A stretch of DNA of 64,000 bases, taken from the NCBI GenBank assembly GCA_035633115.1, contig DASQFN010000058.1, positions 186,001-250,000 of the forward strand. The letters are read 5' to 3'. Under the pieces are notes generated by a model that did no database searches, was not told the DNA's origin, and worked only from the letters and a program-made list of their open reading frames with translations. The position numbers were made by a program, and so were the translations under genes. The DNA comes from Gemmatimonadaceae bacterium. GTDB taxonomy: Bacteria > Gemmatimonadota > Gemmatimonadetes > Gemmatimonadales > Gemmatimonadaceae. Positions 9,882 to 18,890 of the stretch are shown in pieces. Position 1 is the stretch's first letter; each line of letters starts with the position of its first letter.

Positions 9882-9907
9882 CCTACTCAACATATTTGTT
9901 GAGTAGG
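9882..9907. promoter_or_regulatory. Perfect 11-bp inverted repeat, likely toxin-antitoxin operator
   Basis: CCTACTCAACA, a TATT loop, then TGTTGAGTAGG: a perfect palindrome 29 bp upstream of the antitoxin start. No T-run follows it, so it is a poor terminator for pilC. Xre-type antitoxins usually repress their own operon at such sites. Confidence 0.6.
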
Positions 9908-9936
9908 CTCACCGTTTTGTATCGCGGTCGACAGAC

Positions 9937-10332
9937 ATGTCAAACATCGCACTGAAGACCCCTCTTCCAAAATCGCTCGACCTGGCGAATCCGGCGCACC
10001 TGGCGGCCATAAGGAAATACAAGTTCCTGGTGGCGCGCTCGGTTTTCAGCAGCGATTCCGCCATGGCCGACGCGTTCGGGGTCGATCGCAGCAACATGGC
10101 GCGGTGGAAGGGTGGCGCAGGACTTAGTCCTGAGCATTCCGACCGAATCGAAGGTATCGAGACGGTGGTCGCGCTCCTGCTCGAAGTCCTTTCGCCGTCA
10201 ACGATTCCCAAGTGGCTCAGAGGAATCAACGCGCACCTGGACAATCGCCGTCCCCTTGACGTCCTAATGGCAGGGCGCCTTTCCGAGGTAATTGCGGCTG
10301 TGGAGAACGAGCGAAGCGGAGCGTTTGCCTGA
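9937..10332 (+). CDS. Xre/MbcA/ParS-type antitoxin of a RES toxin-antitoxin module
   Basis: 131 residues. The N-terminal half has a helix-turn-helix-like stretch (SDSAMADAFGVDRSNMARWKGG). The C-terminal half carries the DUF2384-type region (AHLDNRRPLDVLMAGRLSEVIAAVEN), which in this family contacts the RES toxin and covers its active site. The order antitoxin then toxin with overlapping ends is standard for these modules. It probably autorepresses through the palindrome at 9882-9907. Confidence 0.85.
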   Translation: MSNIALKTPLPKSLDLANPAHLAAIRKYKFLVARSVFSSDSAMADAFGVDRSNMARWKGGAGLSPEHSDRIEGIETVVALLLEVLSPSTIPKWLRGINAHLDNRRPLDVLMAGRLSEVIAAVENERSGAFA

Positions 10333-10909
10333 GCCGTTGATCTCGCTGTGGCGAGTCTTCCCGTTTGACCCCGCGGCCGAGGCTGGCGAGATGTTCAGCG
10401 CCTCCCGCGTGCCAGCGAATCAAGGTGCGGGTCGGTTCGACATCACGCACCTCACCCCAGCCGGGTACTTCGGCGAATCGCCTGCCCACGCCGTCGCCGA
10501 AGTCATTCAAGGCCTGCGAAATCAAGTGCTGGATAAGGCCGACCTCATTCGCTCGAGAAGGCGGCTCGCGCTCGTGCAGGGCGAGCTGAACGCACCAGCC
10601 ATCGGCAGGCACGCACATGGAATCGCAGATCTCTGTGACCCGCGCGTGTTGGCCGAGTTCGAGATTCGACCCGACGTTCTGGCCGGCTCCGACGTCCGGG
10701 CGACTCAACGAATTGCCGAGAAGCTGTACAAGCAGCGCTTACGGGGGTTCAGATGGTGGTCATCTCTTTTTGGCGACTGGCACACGACAATTCTCTTCGA
10801 TAGGCGGCTGGGGAAGAGGCACCTTCGTTTCGGCAATCCAGCGCCGCTGACCCTCGATAGTGAGGGAGTTGTTCAGGCTGCCGAACGGCTCACGATACGA
10901 CTGGCGTGA
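10325..10909 (+). CDS. RES domain toxin (NAD+-degrading family)
   Basis: RES toxins deplete NAD+ and arrest growth. The family landmarks are present: LWRVF near the start, GAGRFD, the YFGESPAHAVAEV block and a C-terminal FDRR...LRFGNP region. No ATG is available in a suitable place. The frame opens at TTG 10292 and offers TTG at 10325 (8-bp overlap with the antitoxin) and 10337. I use 10325, because the upstream extension would translate the antitoxin end out of frame and adds nothing family-like. A rare start inside an overlap would keep toxin output below antitoxin output. Confidence 0.82.
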   Translation: MPEPLISLWRVFPFDPAAEAGEMFSASRVPANQGAGRFDITHLTPAGYFGESPAHAVAEVIQGLRNQVLDKADLIRSRRRLALVQGELNAPAIGRHAHGIADLCDPRVLAEFEIRPDVLAGSDVRATQRIAEKLYKQRLRGFRWWSSLFGDWHTTILFDRRLGKRHLRFGNPAPLTLDSEGVVQAAERLTIRLA

Positions 10910-10972
10910 TTCGTTTCACAAAGCGGCTGAGCGGCTGAATTCGTTCTTTGAGTAGCGATGTAATATTCGTGC

Positions 10973-12670
10973 ATGGCAAACCGGATCGCGGCGATCCTCC
11001 TTCAAGTGGGCATCGTTGCTGTAATAATTGCCGCCGCGCCGTATAAGCTCTTCGAGCTCGACCGCTATTTCGTTCCCAAGGAGCTTGTCCTCCACGTAGT
11101 CGCGCTGTTCATCGCGATTGTTCTCGTCGTCCGGCGGCGCACCATCAGCATCGATCTCCCCGATGCTCTGATCGCACTCTTCCTCGCCTGGAGCGCCGCG
11201 TCCGCACTCTTCGCCACAAATCATTGGGCGGGCCAACGCGCGCTCGGACTCAGTGTCTCGAGCGCGCTGATCTTCTGGGGCGCTCGCAGGCTGGGCACAC
11301 TCGAGATGTTCCGTCCGATCCTTATCGCCGCTGCGTTTGCGACCGTTCTCGCCTCCGCCGCTTCACTCGCACAGACTTACGGATTCCAGACGGACTACTT
11401 CAGCCTCAACCGCGCACCCGGCGGAACACTCGGCAACCGAAACTTCGTTGCCCACATTGCCGCGATAGGATTGCCTGCAGTCGTTTGGTCCACCGTTACG
11501 TCGCGACACTCGACCGGCGCGCTGCTCGGCTCACTTGGCGTCGGTGTGCTCGGCGCCGCGCTCGTGTTGTCACGCTCGCGCGCGGCGTGGCTCGCCGTGG
11601 TCGCGTGCGTGATCGTGCTTGCCGGACCGCTCTTCGTATCCCGCAATTACTGGGAAGGCGCTCAGGTCGGCGGACGGCTCTCGCAGGTGCTCCTCGCCGG
11701 CGCGCTCGGCGGTATCGTCGCGATAGCTCTCCCGAACAAGCTCAACTGGGCGAGCGATTCGCCGTATCTCGATTCCGCCCGCGGGATGGTCGATTATAGC
11801 ACAGGGAGCGGACGCGGCCGTGTGGCGCAGTACGAGAATTCATTCCGCATGGCGAGGGCGCATCCGGTCTTCGGAGTAGGGCCCGGCAACTGGCCCGTTC
11901 GCTATGTACGATATGCTCCAGCAAACGATCGCTCACTCGGCGACGATGGCATGACTGCGAACCCGTGGCCGAGCAGCGACTGGGTCGCCTTTGTTTCGGA
12001 GCGGGGATTCGTTGCGGCGATCGCGCTCCTGCTCGTCTTCGTAACGCTGTTCTTCAGGGCATTTCGAGGTTGGCGCGAGGGCGGGGATGGTTCTGTGGCG
12101 GGGGAGCCGAGCGTTCCAGGAGAGCCGGCGCGGCCGCCCGCAAACGGCGAACGCAACGTTCCAGCAGATGCGGGCATGGTGACCGGCAACGGAGTGCGCC
12201 GGCGGGTTGTCAGCGATCGCGTTCTTCTCAAGCTTGCGCTCGCCGGAACGATCGTCGCCACGATCGTGGTGAGCGCATTCGACGCCGTCCTTCTGCTCGC
12301 CGCACCCGCGTTTCTGATCTGGAGCGTCGTGGGCGCCGCAACGGGAGGAAGGGTACGCCCGCGGCCCGTGGAGCTGTCCGACAAGGCTTGGCGAATTGCT
12401 GCTGCTGGAACGCTGCTGATCGTGATCGCATCGGCTGCGCGAAGTGCGACCCAGATGCGATCGATGGCCATCGTTGGCCGCGGTGGCCAGACGGCGGGAT
12501 GGTTGCGCGGCGCAGCGTGGGATCCAGCGAGCTATCGCATCAACATTCGCGTCGCGGATTTGTTGTCCCGGCGCGGCCGGTGCGCCACCGCGCGCCCACA
12601 CGCGAGGCGAGCTCTGGCCCTGTTCCCACATTCCCCGGCGGCGAAGCGCCTCGTAAGGCGTTGCCGGTAG
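10973..12670 (+). CDS. O-antigen ligase/polymerase-like membrane protein (Wzy_C family)
   Basis: 565 residues with about ten to twelve hydrophobic segments. The LSRSRAAWLA stretch after GTLGNRNFVAH is typical of the O-antigen ligase and Wzy/TupA superfamily. A large loop with HPVFGVGPGNW follows and carries the family's catalytic region. The C-terminal 50 residues are soluble and TPR-like (AARPHARRALALFPHSPAAKRL). It would join or polymerise undecaprenyl-linked glycans at the periplasmic face. No other glycan assembly genes flank it, so the substrate is unknown. A Gly/Pro-rich insertion (about residues 370-400) lies in a loop. Confidence 0.8.
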   Translation: MANRIAAILLQVGIVAVIIAAAPYKLFELDRYFVPKELVLHVVALFIAIVLVVRRRTISIDLPDALIALFLAWSAASALFATNHWAGQRALGLSVSSALIFWGARRLGTLEMFRPILIAAAFATVLASAASLAQTYGFQTDYFSLNRAPGGTLGNRNFVAHIAAIGLPAVVWSTVTSRHSTGALLGSLGVGVLGAALVLSRSRAAWLAVVACVIVLAGPLFVSRNYWEGAQVGGRLSQVLLAGALGGIVAIALPNKLNWASDSPYLDSARGMVDYSTGSGRGRVAQYENSFRMARAHPVFGVGPGNWPVRYVRYAPANDRSLGDDGMTANPWPSSDWVAFVSERGFVAAIALLLVFVTLFFRAFRGWREGGDGSVAGEPSVPGEPARPPANGERNVPADAGMVTGNGVRRRVVSDRVLLKLALAGTIVATIVVSAFDAVLLLAAPAFLIWSVVGAATGGRVRPRPVELSDKAWRIAAAGTLLIVIASAARSATQMRSMAIVGRGGQTAGWLRGAAWDPASYRINIRVADLLSRRGRCATARPHARRALALFPHSPAAKRLVRRCR

Positions 12671-12698
12671 GCTCTTGTCGCGGCGGATAGCTCGCAGC

Positions 12699-12847
12699 GG
12701 TACGGTTTGATTTGAGAGCAGAGAGTTTTATGGATCCTATTGCCAGTTTTATCAGGCCCACTCAGTGACCCAAACGCCGAACTGAGCGTTATGCCAAAAC
12801 TGGCAATGAGATCCATAAAACTCTCTGCTCTCAAATCAAACCGTACC
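12699..12847. repeat. Long inverted repeat (67-68 bp arms, 14-bp loop)
   Basis: Left arm 12699-12766 and right arm 12781-12847 are reverse complements with only a few mismatches; the outer 38 bp of each arm are identical. It fills most of the gap between the ligase-like gene and the M28-PDZ gene and would form a very stable hairpin or cruciform. The arms do not resemble the repeats at 14225 or 26230, and it encodes no transposase. Confidence 0.92.
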
Positions 12848-12907
12848 AGTACTGGATACCTGGGTCGCTGGCCGCTGACCGCGCAGCGAATTAGGATTCG
12901 ATCCACT

Positions 12908-14218
12908 ATGCAGATCAGCCAGGGACGTCTCAGAAAATCAATGCGACACCTCGGCGCCGTCGCCGTCCTCGTCGCTGTTACCGCCTGCACCTCGGCCTAT
13001 CAGGCGCCCCCGGGTCCACCGAACGCAGACTCGACGGCAATCCTCCGCGATATCGCTTATCTCGCCAGCGACCAGCTCGAAGGCCGTCTTACCGGAACGC
13101 CGGGGAACGACACCGCCGCCGCGTACCTTGCCCGCCGGTACAAGACGCTTGGGCTCGTCGCACCGTTCCCCGGCTACCTCCAGCCGTTCGAAGCGCGCTC
13201 GGCCGCCGATGCACGTGCCGGACGCACCGAGCCCCGGCGCTCGCAGAACGTTGTCGCCCTCGTGAGGGGCAGAGATCCGGTGCTCCGCGAAGAGTATATA
13301 GTAGTGGGCGCGCACTTCGATCACCTCGGACGCTCCACCACGTTCGCGCAAGACCCTGACGCAAAGGACGCAATCCGGAACGGCGCCGATGACAATGCGT
13401 CCGGCACTGCCGCGGTAATGGAGCTCGCGCGACTGTTCGCGATGAATCCGCCGCGCCGCTCTGTGATCTTCGCAAACTTCAGCGGCGAGGAGCTCGGCCT
13501 TCTCGGCTCACAATATTTTGTCGCCCATTCGCCCGTGCCGATAAACCGCATCGTCGCAATGCTCAACTTCGACATGGTTGGCCGCCTCCAGAACGACAGG
13601 CTTACTGTGTACGGGACGGCGACCGCCACCGAGTTCAAAGCGCTCCTCGACAGCGCGAACGCAGCGTCGGCAAACGGTGCGCTGAGGCTGACAGGAATTG
13701 GCGACGGATTCGGCCCGTCAGATCAGTCATCGTTCTACGCGAAGGACATCCCCGTCCTGCATTTCTTCACGAATCAGCATGAGGACTACCATCGGGCTAC
13801 CGACGATGTGGAGAAGATCAACTCGTCGGGCACAGCCCGCGTCGTGGATCTCGCTTACAGAGTGGCGCGATCGATTGCTGAGCGGCCGTCGCACCTCACT
13901 TTCGTGAAGACGGCGGCGCCAGTGCGATCCATGAGCCGGCAGGGGTCGCAGACCTACCTCGGCTCTGTTCCCGACATGGCAGCCACCGACGTTGTTGGAA
14001 TGCGTCTCATGGCGGTGAGGCCGGAAAGCCCGGCCGACAAGGGTGGGCTGAAAGCCGGTGACGTCATCGTCGAATTCGGTGGGAAGCCGGTAAAGGATCT
14101 TTACAGCTACACCGACGCTCTCTACGCGCACAAACCCGACGATGTAGTGAAAGTCGTTGTCATGCGCGGCGGCAAGCGCATCGAGCTGAGCGTTACGCTC
14201 GGCAAGCGCGGCGGGTAA
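12908..14218 (+). CDS. M28 family metallopeptidase lipoprotein with C-terminal PDZ domain
   Basis: 436 residues. I chose ATG 12908, with AGGA 11 bases upstream; ATG 12941 is possible. The open frame reaches back to 12740 but there it only translates the inverted repeat. The signal ends LVAVTAC, giving a lipidated cysteine at residue 27. The zinc ligand motifs of M28 aminopeptidases are complete: HFDHLGR, GADDNASG, SGEELGLLGS, MLNFDMVGR and HEDYHRATDD. The last 95 residues form a PDZ domain (GMRLMAVRPESPADKGGLKAG), which should bind peptide C-termini or a partner. Likely an outer-membrane-anchored aminopeptidase. It converges with the M16 gene downstream. Confidence 0.9.
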   Translation: MQISQGRLRKSMRHLGAVAVLVAVTACTSAYQAPPGPPNADSTAILRDIAYLASDQLEGRLTGTPGNDTAAAYLARRYKTLGLVAPFPGYLQPFEARSAADARAGRTEPRRSQNVVALVRGRDPVLREEYIVVGAHFDHLGRSTTFAQDPDAKDAIRNGADDNASGTAAVMELARLFAMNPPRRSVIFANFSGEELGLLGSQYFVAHSPVPINRIVAMLNFDMVGRLQNDRLTVYGTATATEFKALLDSANAASANGALRLTGIGDGFGPSDQSSFYAKDIPVLHFFTNQHEDYHRATDDVEKINSSGTARVVDLAYRVARSIAERPSHLTFVKTAAPVRSMSRQGSQTYLGSVPDMAATDVVGMRLMAVRPESPADKGGLKAGDVIVEFGGKPVKDLYSYTDALYAHKPDDVVKVVVMRGGKRIELSVTLGKRGG

Positions 14219-14224
14219 TAACAA

Positions 14225-14380
14225 CAACTGAGAACTACACGCGACCGCTGATCGCTAAGCGCTCAGCGCTGCGTGCTCAAGCGGAACATCGGCGGAGATT
14301 TCAGCCCACGCGCGGTGTTCCGTCTTAGCGCGCAGCGGCCAGCGTTAAGCGGTCAGCGGGTCGCGTGTAGTTCTCAGTTG
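14225..14380. repeat. Long imperfect inverted repeat between convergent genes
   Basis: The outer 22 bp are perfect (14225-14246 against 14359-14380), and similarity continues inward over about 70 bp per arm with mismatches and small gaps. It occupies nearly the whole space between the converging M28-PDZ and M16 genes. Without a T-run it is not a classical terminator, though so strong a hairpin could stop or protect both transcripts. Confidence 0.9.
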
Positions 14381-14400
14381 AAGAGTGCGCTCTCCCGCTT

Positions 14401-17244
14401 CTATTGTCGCTTGACCGTCTCGGGCAGCAGTACGAACCGCGCGTAATTCGCGGTATTGAAGTACTGCCGAGCCGCCTGCTGCAGCTGCGCCGGCGTCAGC
14501 CGCTTCACCATCTCGTCGTAGACGCTCGTCAAGCCGGCCAGGTCCTCGCCGGCCGCGTCGCGCGCCAGGATGTTCGTGAGCCAGTACGAGTTCTGCTTCG
14601 TCTCAACCTCACGCGAGCGCAGAATCTGCTCCTTTACCTTGTCGATGTCGCTCTGCGGAGCCGGGTTGACCTTCAGTGAGTCGATCAGCGCAAACACCGC
14701 CTTCGTCAGCGGCTCGACGTTCTCCGGCGACGATCCGAACGACACCGAAATCGCGTACTCCGGGCGCGGCTCCCGGCTGCAGCCGCCGCCGACATTCGGG
14801 CTGTACGTGCCGCCGAGCTTCTCACGCAGGGTTTCGTTCAAACGCATCTGAATGAGTGTAGTCAGCGCGCGCAACGCGAACCGGTTTTCCGGCGTGCTCA
14901 CGCAGGCGCCGGTGAACTGAATCAGAGTATTCGCCTTGGGCTCGGTGCCCTTCCGAACGGTGCGCTGCACGACGCCCTTCGGCGGAGCAACGCCCGTATC
15001 GCGCCAGCTTTCCTTCCGGCCCAGCGACGGGAGACTAGCCAGATACTGCTCGACGTACGGCTTCAGGGTCGTCGTATCGACATTACCGACGAATACGAAC
15101 GTGAAGTCGCTCGCATCGGCGAATCGGTCCTTGTAGAAGGCGAACGACTTCGCGGGATTCACTTCGGCAAATACCGCCGGCGTGAACGGCCGGTCGCGAA
15201 CGCTGTGCTGGCTCATCGTGACCTGCACGGTATCCCTGAACACTTCCTCGGGTGACGATCCGCGATTCGCGAGGAAGGGTGTGACCTGATTCTTGAACGC
15301 TGCGAATGCGACACTGTCGAGGCGCGGCGACGTAAAGCCCAGATAGATGAGCTGGAAGAGCGTTTCGAGATCCTTCGGCGAGCTGCGACCGTTCAATCCC
15401 TCGGTGGTTTCGGAGATCGTCGCGTTAACGCCCACCGCTTTCCCGCTCAGCTTCTTCTCGAGATCGATCCGGTTGAACGTGCCAACGCCGCTCAACCCCA
15501 TGATCTGCGCCGCGAGATCGGCGGACACGACATCGGCGTCGGACGCGAGTGAAGTCCCCCCCTTGCTGTACGCGCCGACAAGCACTTCGTCATCCTTGAA
15601 GTCCGTTGGCTTGACGATGACACGCGCTCCGTTTGAAAGCTTCCACTCTGTGGCGCCGATGCTCGCGATTGTGCGCGTGCTCAGCACCTTGCCTGGCTTT
15701 GGCGGATTGGCGAGAAGAGCTTCGGTGGAGAGATTCTCCGCGTAGGCTGCGATGGGCGCTTTCGATGCACGATCGAACACCGCAAGCAGCCCGCTCTCGG
15801 TCGGCACAGGCACACCGGTTTTCACCGGTGTCTGAGCGATGATGACGCGGTTCTCGTCGGTGATCCAGCTGCGCGCGAGCTGGTTCACTTCCGCGAGAGT
15901 AACCGTGCCGGCAATCGACTGAACGAGCTTGTACTCGTATTCGATACCGGGGATGCCCTCCTCCTCGAGGAAGTGGCGGATGTACTCATCTGCGAACTGC
16001 CCAGACTGCGTCTTTTCCCGCTCGGCGTACGCGCGCTCGTATGAGCGGACGAGGTTCTGCTTCGCGCGGTCGAGCTCGGATTGGAGAAATCCGAACTGGT
16101 CAACGCGGCGTGCTTCCTTGAGCAGCGCTTCGAGGCCTGCCTCGATACCGCCGTCCTTCACGCCCGCAGCAAGTGCAAAAGCTTCCGTTGTCCTGGCGAA
16201 GAAGCTGCTCTTCGACGCGCTCGCGCCGAGGAAGGGTGCATCCGGCTTCTCGGCGATCTCGGAGAAGCGATCGTTCAGCATCTGCAGGTACAGTCGCTCG
16301 ACGATCTCCCGGCGATAGTCGCCAACAGTGCGCAGCGAGGTAGCGGGAAGCTTGAAGATGACGTTGACACCCGACGAAGTCGCTTCCTTGTCGCTTGCAA
16401 TCGCGACAAGAGGCGTCTTGTTCGCCGGAACGTCGTAGCTCACCCGCCTGGGCGCATTCTTCCGCGCGGGTATGCCGCTGAAATGCTTCTTTATCTGCGC
16501 CTCGATTTGCGCAACGTCGAAGTCCCCGACAGCGACCACTGCCATCAGATCGGGGCGATACCAGTCCTGGTAGAACGAACGAAGCTTCGACGGAGTCGCA
16601 CCCATGATGCTCTCTTCGGTACCGATCGGAAGCCTCACCGCGTAGCGCGATCCCTTGAATGCCACAGGCAGCCACTGCTTGAGCATTCTTTCGTCGGCGC
16701 CTTTCCCTCCGCGCCATTCCTCGCGAACGACACCCCGCTCGTTCATCACCTCGGTCGAGTCGAATATCTGGCCGTGTGCCCAGTCCTCGAGGATCGTGAA
16801 AGCCTGCTCGATGATCCGCGCCGTGTCCGTTGGAACAGGAAGAATGAAGACTGTCTCGTCGAAGCCCGTATAGGCGTTGAGGTCGGCGCCAAACCGGACC
16901 CCGATCGACTCGAGATACTTGATCAGGTCATTCTTCGCGAAGTGCCTGGTGCCGTTGAAGCCCGTGTGCTCCACGATGTGGGCGTATCCGAGCTGATTCT
17001 CATTCTCCAGGATGGAGCCTGCGTTGATGACAAGCCGAAGCTCTGCCCGCTTCTCGGGTTTTGCGTTCTGCCGGATGTAATAGCGGATGCCATTGGGCAG
17101 CGTTCCGATTCGCACTTTGCTGTCGACAGGGAGCTTCGTGTCGAGCGAGGGCGCCGAGAAAGTCGCTGGCGCGAGCTGCTGTGCAGGACTGAAAACGGGT
17201 AGAAGAAAAGCGACGGCTGCAGCGAGCAAACGAAGTCGTGGCAT
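14401..17244 (-). CDS. M16 family zinc metallopeptidase (PqqL-like, two-domain)
   Basis: 947 residues with an N-terminal signal peptide (MPRLRLLAAAVAFLLPVFSP). The inverted zinc motif HxxEH is H89-I-V-E-H93, followed by the downstream Glu in GVVREEWRGG. The long form has two M16 core repeats; the second (from about residue 510) lacks the zinc motif, as expected for the inactive half. Periplasmic M16 proteases such as PqqL degrade peptides and small imported proteins. It is transcribed away from the VOC gene, and 210 bp upstream of it hold no gene. Confidence 0.9.
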   Translation of the reverse strand: MPRLRLLAAAVAFLLPVFSPAQQLAPATFSAPSLDTKLPVDSKVRIGTLPNGIRYYIRQNAKPEKRAELRLVINAGSILENENQLGYAHIVEHTGFNGTRHFAKNDLIKYLESIGVRFGADLNAYTGFDETVFILPVPTDTARIIEQAFTILEDWAHGQIFDSTEVMNERGVVREEWRGGKGADERMLKQWLPVAFKGSRYAVRLPIGTEESIMGATPSKLRSFYQDWYRPDLMAVVAVGDFDVAQIEAQIKKHFSGIPARKNAPRRVSYDVPANKTPLVAIASDKEATSSGVNVIFKLPATSLRTVGDYRREIVERLYLQMLNDRFSEIAEKPDAPFLGASASKSSFFARTTEAFALAAGVKDGGIEAGLEALLKEARRVDQFGFLQSELDRAKQNLVRSYERAYAEREKTQSGQFADEYIRHFLEEEGIPGIEYEYKLVQSIAGTVTLAEVNQLARSWITDENRVIIAQTPVKTGVPVPTESGLLAVFDRASKAPIAAYAENLSTEALLANPPKPGKVLSTRTIASIGATEWKLSNGARVIVKPTDFKDDEVLVGAYSKGGTSLASDADVVSADLAAQIMGLSGVGTFNRIDLEKKLSGKAVGVNATISETTEGLNGRSSPKDLETLFQLIYLGFTSPRLDSVAFAAFKNQVTPFLANRGSSPEEVFRDTVQVTMSQHSVRDRPFTPAVFAEVNPAKSFAFYKDRFADASDFTFVFVGNVDTTTLKPYVEQYLASLPSLGRKESWRDTGVAPPKGVVQRTVRKGTEPKANTLIQFTGACVSTPENRFALRALTTLIQMRLNETLREKLGGTYSPNVGGGCSREPRPEYAISVSFGSSPENVEPLTKAVFALIDSLKVNPAPQSDIDKVKEQILRSREVETKQNSYWLTNILARDAAGEDLAGLTSVYDEMVKRLTPAQLQQAARQYFNTANYARFVLLPETVKRQ

Positions 17245-17454
17245 GTATGTCGGGGAAGGGGGCTATTCGGCGTCACCGGTACCGGCGACGGCGGAGCTGA
17301 TCCAATATGCCAGTCGCGTGAAGCGAATCGTAGTGGCGGAAGCCCGCAATACATTTTTCTTACACGGTAGAGGCCACCGGTTAGGCCGATGAGGCGCCAC
17401 TCGACGAAGGCGGCTTCCTGTTCGAAAACCTCTACGCGATGTTCGGCGGAAGGA

Positions 17455-18414
17455 TCAGCTGACTGATTCCGCGGGGGCGATGCGGAGCGGCGTGCCCCAC
17501 GGATCGGCTGTCCTCCAGCTCTGCCGATCGGCGTCGGCGTGAACGGAGTAGCCGCCGGCCTCGAGACTTTGCGCGGCGGCAGCCGCATCAGCCGGGGTCG
17601 GAACCACAACGGTCCATTCGAGTAACCGGGCGTCATTCTCCTCCGAGCGCGGCGCTCCCGTCGCCCACGTGTTCGTTCCCAGATGATGGTGGTAGCCGCC
17701 AGCCGCGAGAAAAAGTGCGCCCGGATAGCTCCAGACCATCTTGTCAAACCCGAGCCCCCCGTGATAGAACGCCTCGGCTTCGGGAATGTCCGCAACGTGC
17801 AGGTGAACGTGGCCGATCTTCGTGCCGGCCGGCATTCCGCTCCATGGAACGTCACCCGCTGCGTCGACCAGGCTCTGAACGTCGAGCGGATCGGTGGCCA
17901 TCGCGAGCTGTCTCCCCTCGTACTTCCAGGTACTCCGGTCACGGTCGGAATAAACCTCGATGCCGAGACCATCGGGGTCCGTGAGATAGAGAGCCTCGCT
18001 CACGAGGTGATCCGACATTCCCGCGTACGCCCCGATGCTGGATAGATGCGCGACGAATCGACCCAGTGACGCTCGGTCAGGAAGCAGAATCGCGTAGTGA
18101 TACAATCCAAGCCGCCCGCGCCGTGGAACTGCGTGCGCTCCAGGCAGCTCGTGAAGCTCGATGAGAACCGTGTCATCGCCCTGCGCGGCCAGCGAAGCGC
18201 GACCGGTGGACTGCGCGACCACGCGCAACCCGAGGACCTGCTGGTAGTACTCCAATGAGCGCGCGAGATCGGCGACCTGCAGACGCACCGGTCCAAGCCG
18301 CGTGTCGTCTGGCAAGCGGTACTTTTTCGGGGCAATACCGTAGGGAAGATCGTTGCGCGGTGTCGGCGTCTCCGCCGTCGAGCCAGCAATGCCTTTGGTT
18401 TGGGATGTTTTCAT
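17455..18414 (-). CDS. VOC family ring-cleaving dioxygenase (CatE/MhqO-like)
   Basis: 319 residues with two tandem vicinal-oxygen-chelate modules. The first covers about residues 40-155 (GPVRLQVADLARSLEYY, YHYAILLPDR, DPDGLGIEVYSD). The second covers about 190-315 (GHVHLHVADIPEAEAFYH, FLAAGGYHHHLGTNTW, DPWGTPLRI). The GGYHHHLGTNTW block is typical of the Bacillus CatE and MhqO relatives, Fe(II) dioxygenases acting on catechols or hydroquinones; the true substrate cannot be read from sequence. It overlaps the MarR gene by 4 bp (ATGA), so the two form one operon. Confidence 0.85.
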   Translation of the reverse strand: MKTSQTKGIAGSTAETPTPRNDLPYGIAPKKYRLPDDTRLGPVRLQVADLARSLEYYQQVLGLRVVAQSTGRASLAAQGDDTVLIELHELPGAHAVPRRGRLGLYHYAILLPDRASLGRFVAHLSSIGAYAGMSDHLVSEALYLTDPDGLGIEVYSDRDRSTWKYEGRQLAMATDPLDVQSLVDAAGDVPWSGMPAGTKIGHVHLHVADIPEAEAFYHGGLGFDKMVWSYPGALFLAAGGYHHHLGTNTWATGAPRSEENDARLLEWTVVVPTPADAAAAAQSLEAGGYSVHADADRQSWRTADPWGTPLRIAPAESVS

Positions 18415-18884
18415 GATGACTCCCTCTCTCGTGCCTTGGCGAGGAGTGTGATGAGTGTTCGAAGCTCTGTGCGGGTCATATGTCCGAGCTGCTCCTCGTG
18501 CGCCTTTGCGATCGGTGCCTCGAGTTTCTCGAGCAGCGCGAGGCCAGTCTCGGTGATCCGACTGTTGACGAGACGCCGATCCGTCGAGTCCCGCTCGCGT
18601 TCAACGAGTCCAGCCTCTTCCATCCTGTCCAGCAATCGGGTCACATCAGGTACCTGAGAAATGAGCCGCTCACGAATGTCTTCCCGGCAGAGGCCATCAG
18701 GGCGGGCGCCCTTAAGAATTCTGAGAACGTTGTATTGCGTCGGTGTGATGTCGAACGGCTTGAGCGTCTCGATGATCGCGTAGCCGAGCACGGCGTCGGT
18801 GCGGTGGATGCTGAGCATCGCCTCCTGCTCGAGAGTGTGGAACGGCTTCGACTGTTTGATCTCGTCTTTGAGCTTTATGGTCAT
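18411..18884 (-). CDS. MarR family transcriptional regulator
   Basis: 157 residues from ATG 18884 (MTIKLKDEIKQ). The frame is open to 19016, but that extension runs through promoter sequence. The winged helix-turn-helix is clear: DITPTQYNVLRILKG, REDIRERLISQVPDVTRLLDRMEEAGLVER, then the wing DSTDRRLVNSRITETG. MarR proteins repress their own operon and release DNA on binding phenolics or oxidation. Here the operon is regulator plus ring-cleaving dioxygenase, as in quinone or catechol sensing by MhqR and CatR. No cysteine is found in the retained sequence except one near GLCRED, so a two-Cys switch is not evident. Confidence 0.9.
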   Translation of the reverse strand: MTIKLKDEIKQSKPFHTLEQEAMLSIHRTDAVLGYAIIETLKPFDITPTQYNVLRILKGARPDGLCREDIRERLISQVPDVTRLLDRMEEAGLVERERDSTDRRLVNSRITETGLALLEKLEAPIAKAHEEQLGHMTRTELRTLITLLAKARERESS

Positions 18885-18890
18885 GATGTA

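Noticed and set aside
9882-9925. Palindrome as terminator of pilC
   Set aside because: The stem is perfect but no T-run follows directly, and its place just ahead of the antitoxin fits an operator better.
12740-12907. N-terminal extension of the M28-PDZ protein up to 12740
   Set aside because: The extension translates the inverted repeat and would bury the lipoprotein signal peptide; ATG 12908 is preceded by a suitable AGGA.
16081-17202. 373-residue plus-strand open frame inside the M16 gene
   Set aside because: Antisense shadow of the M16 peptidase; composition is biased and no domain is recognisable.
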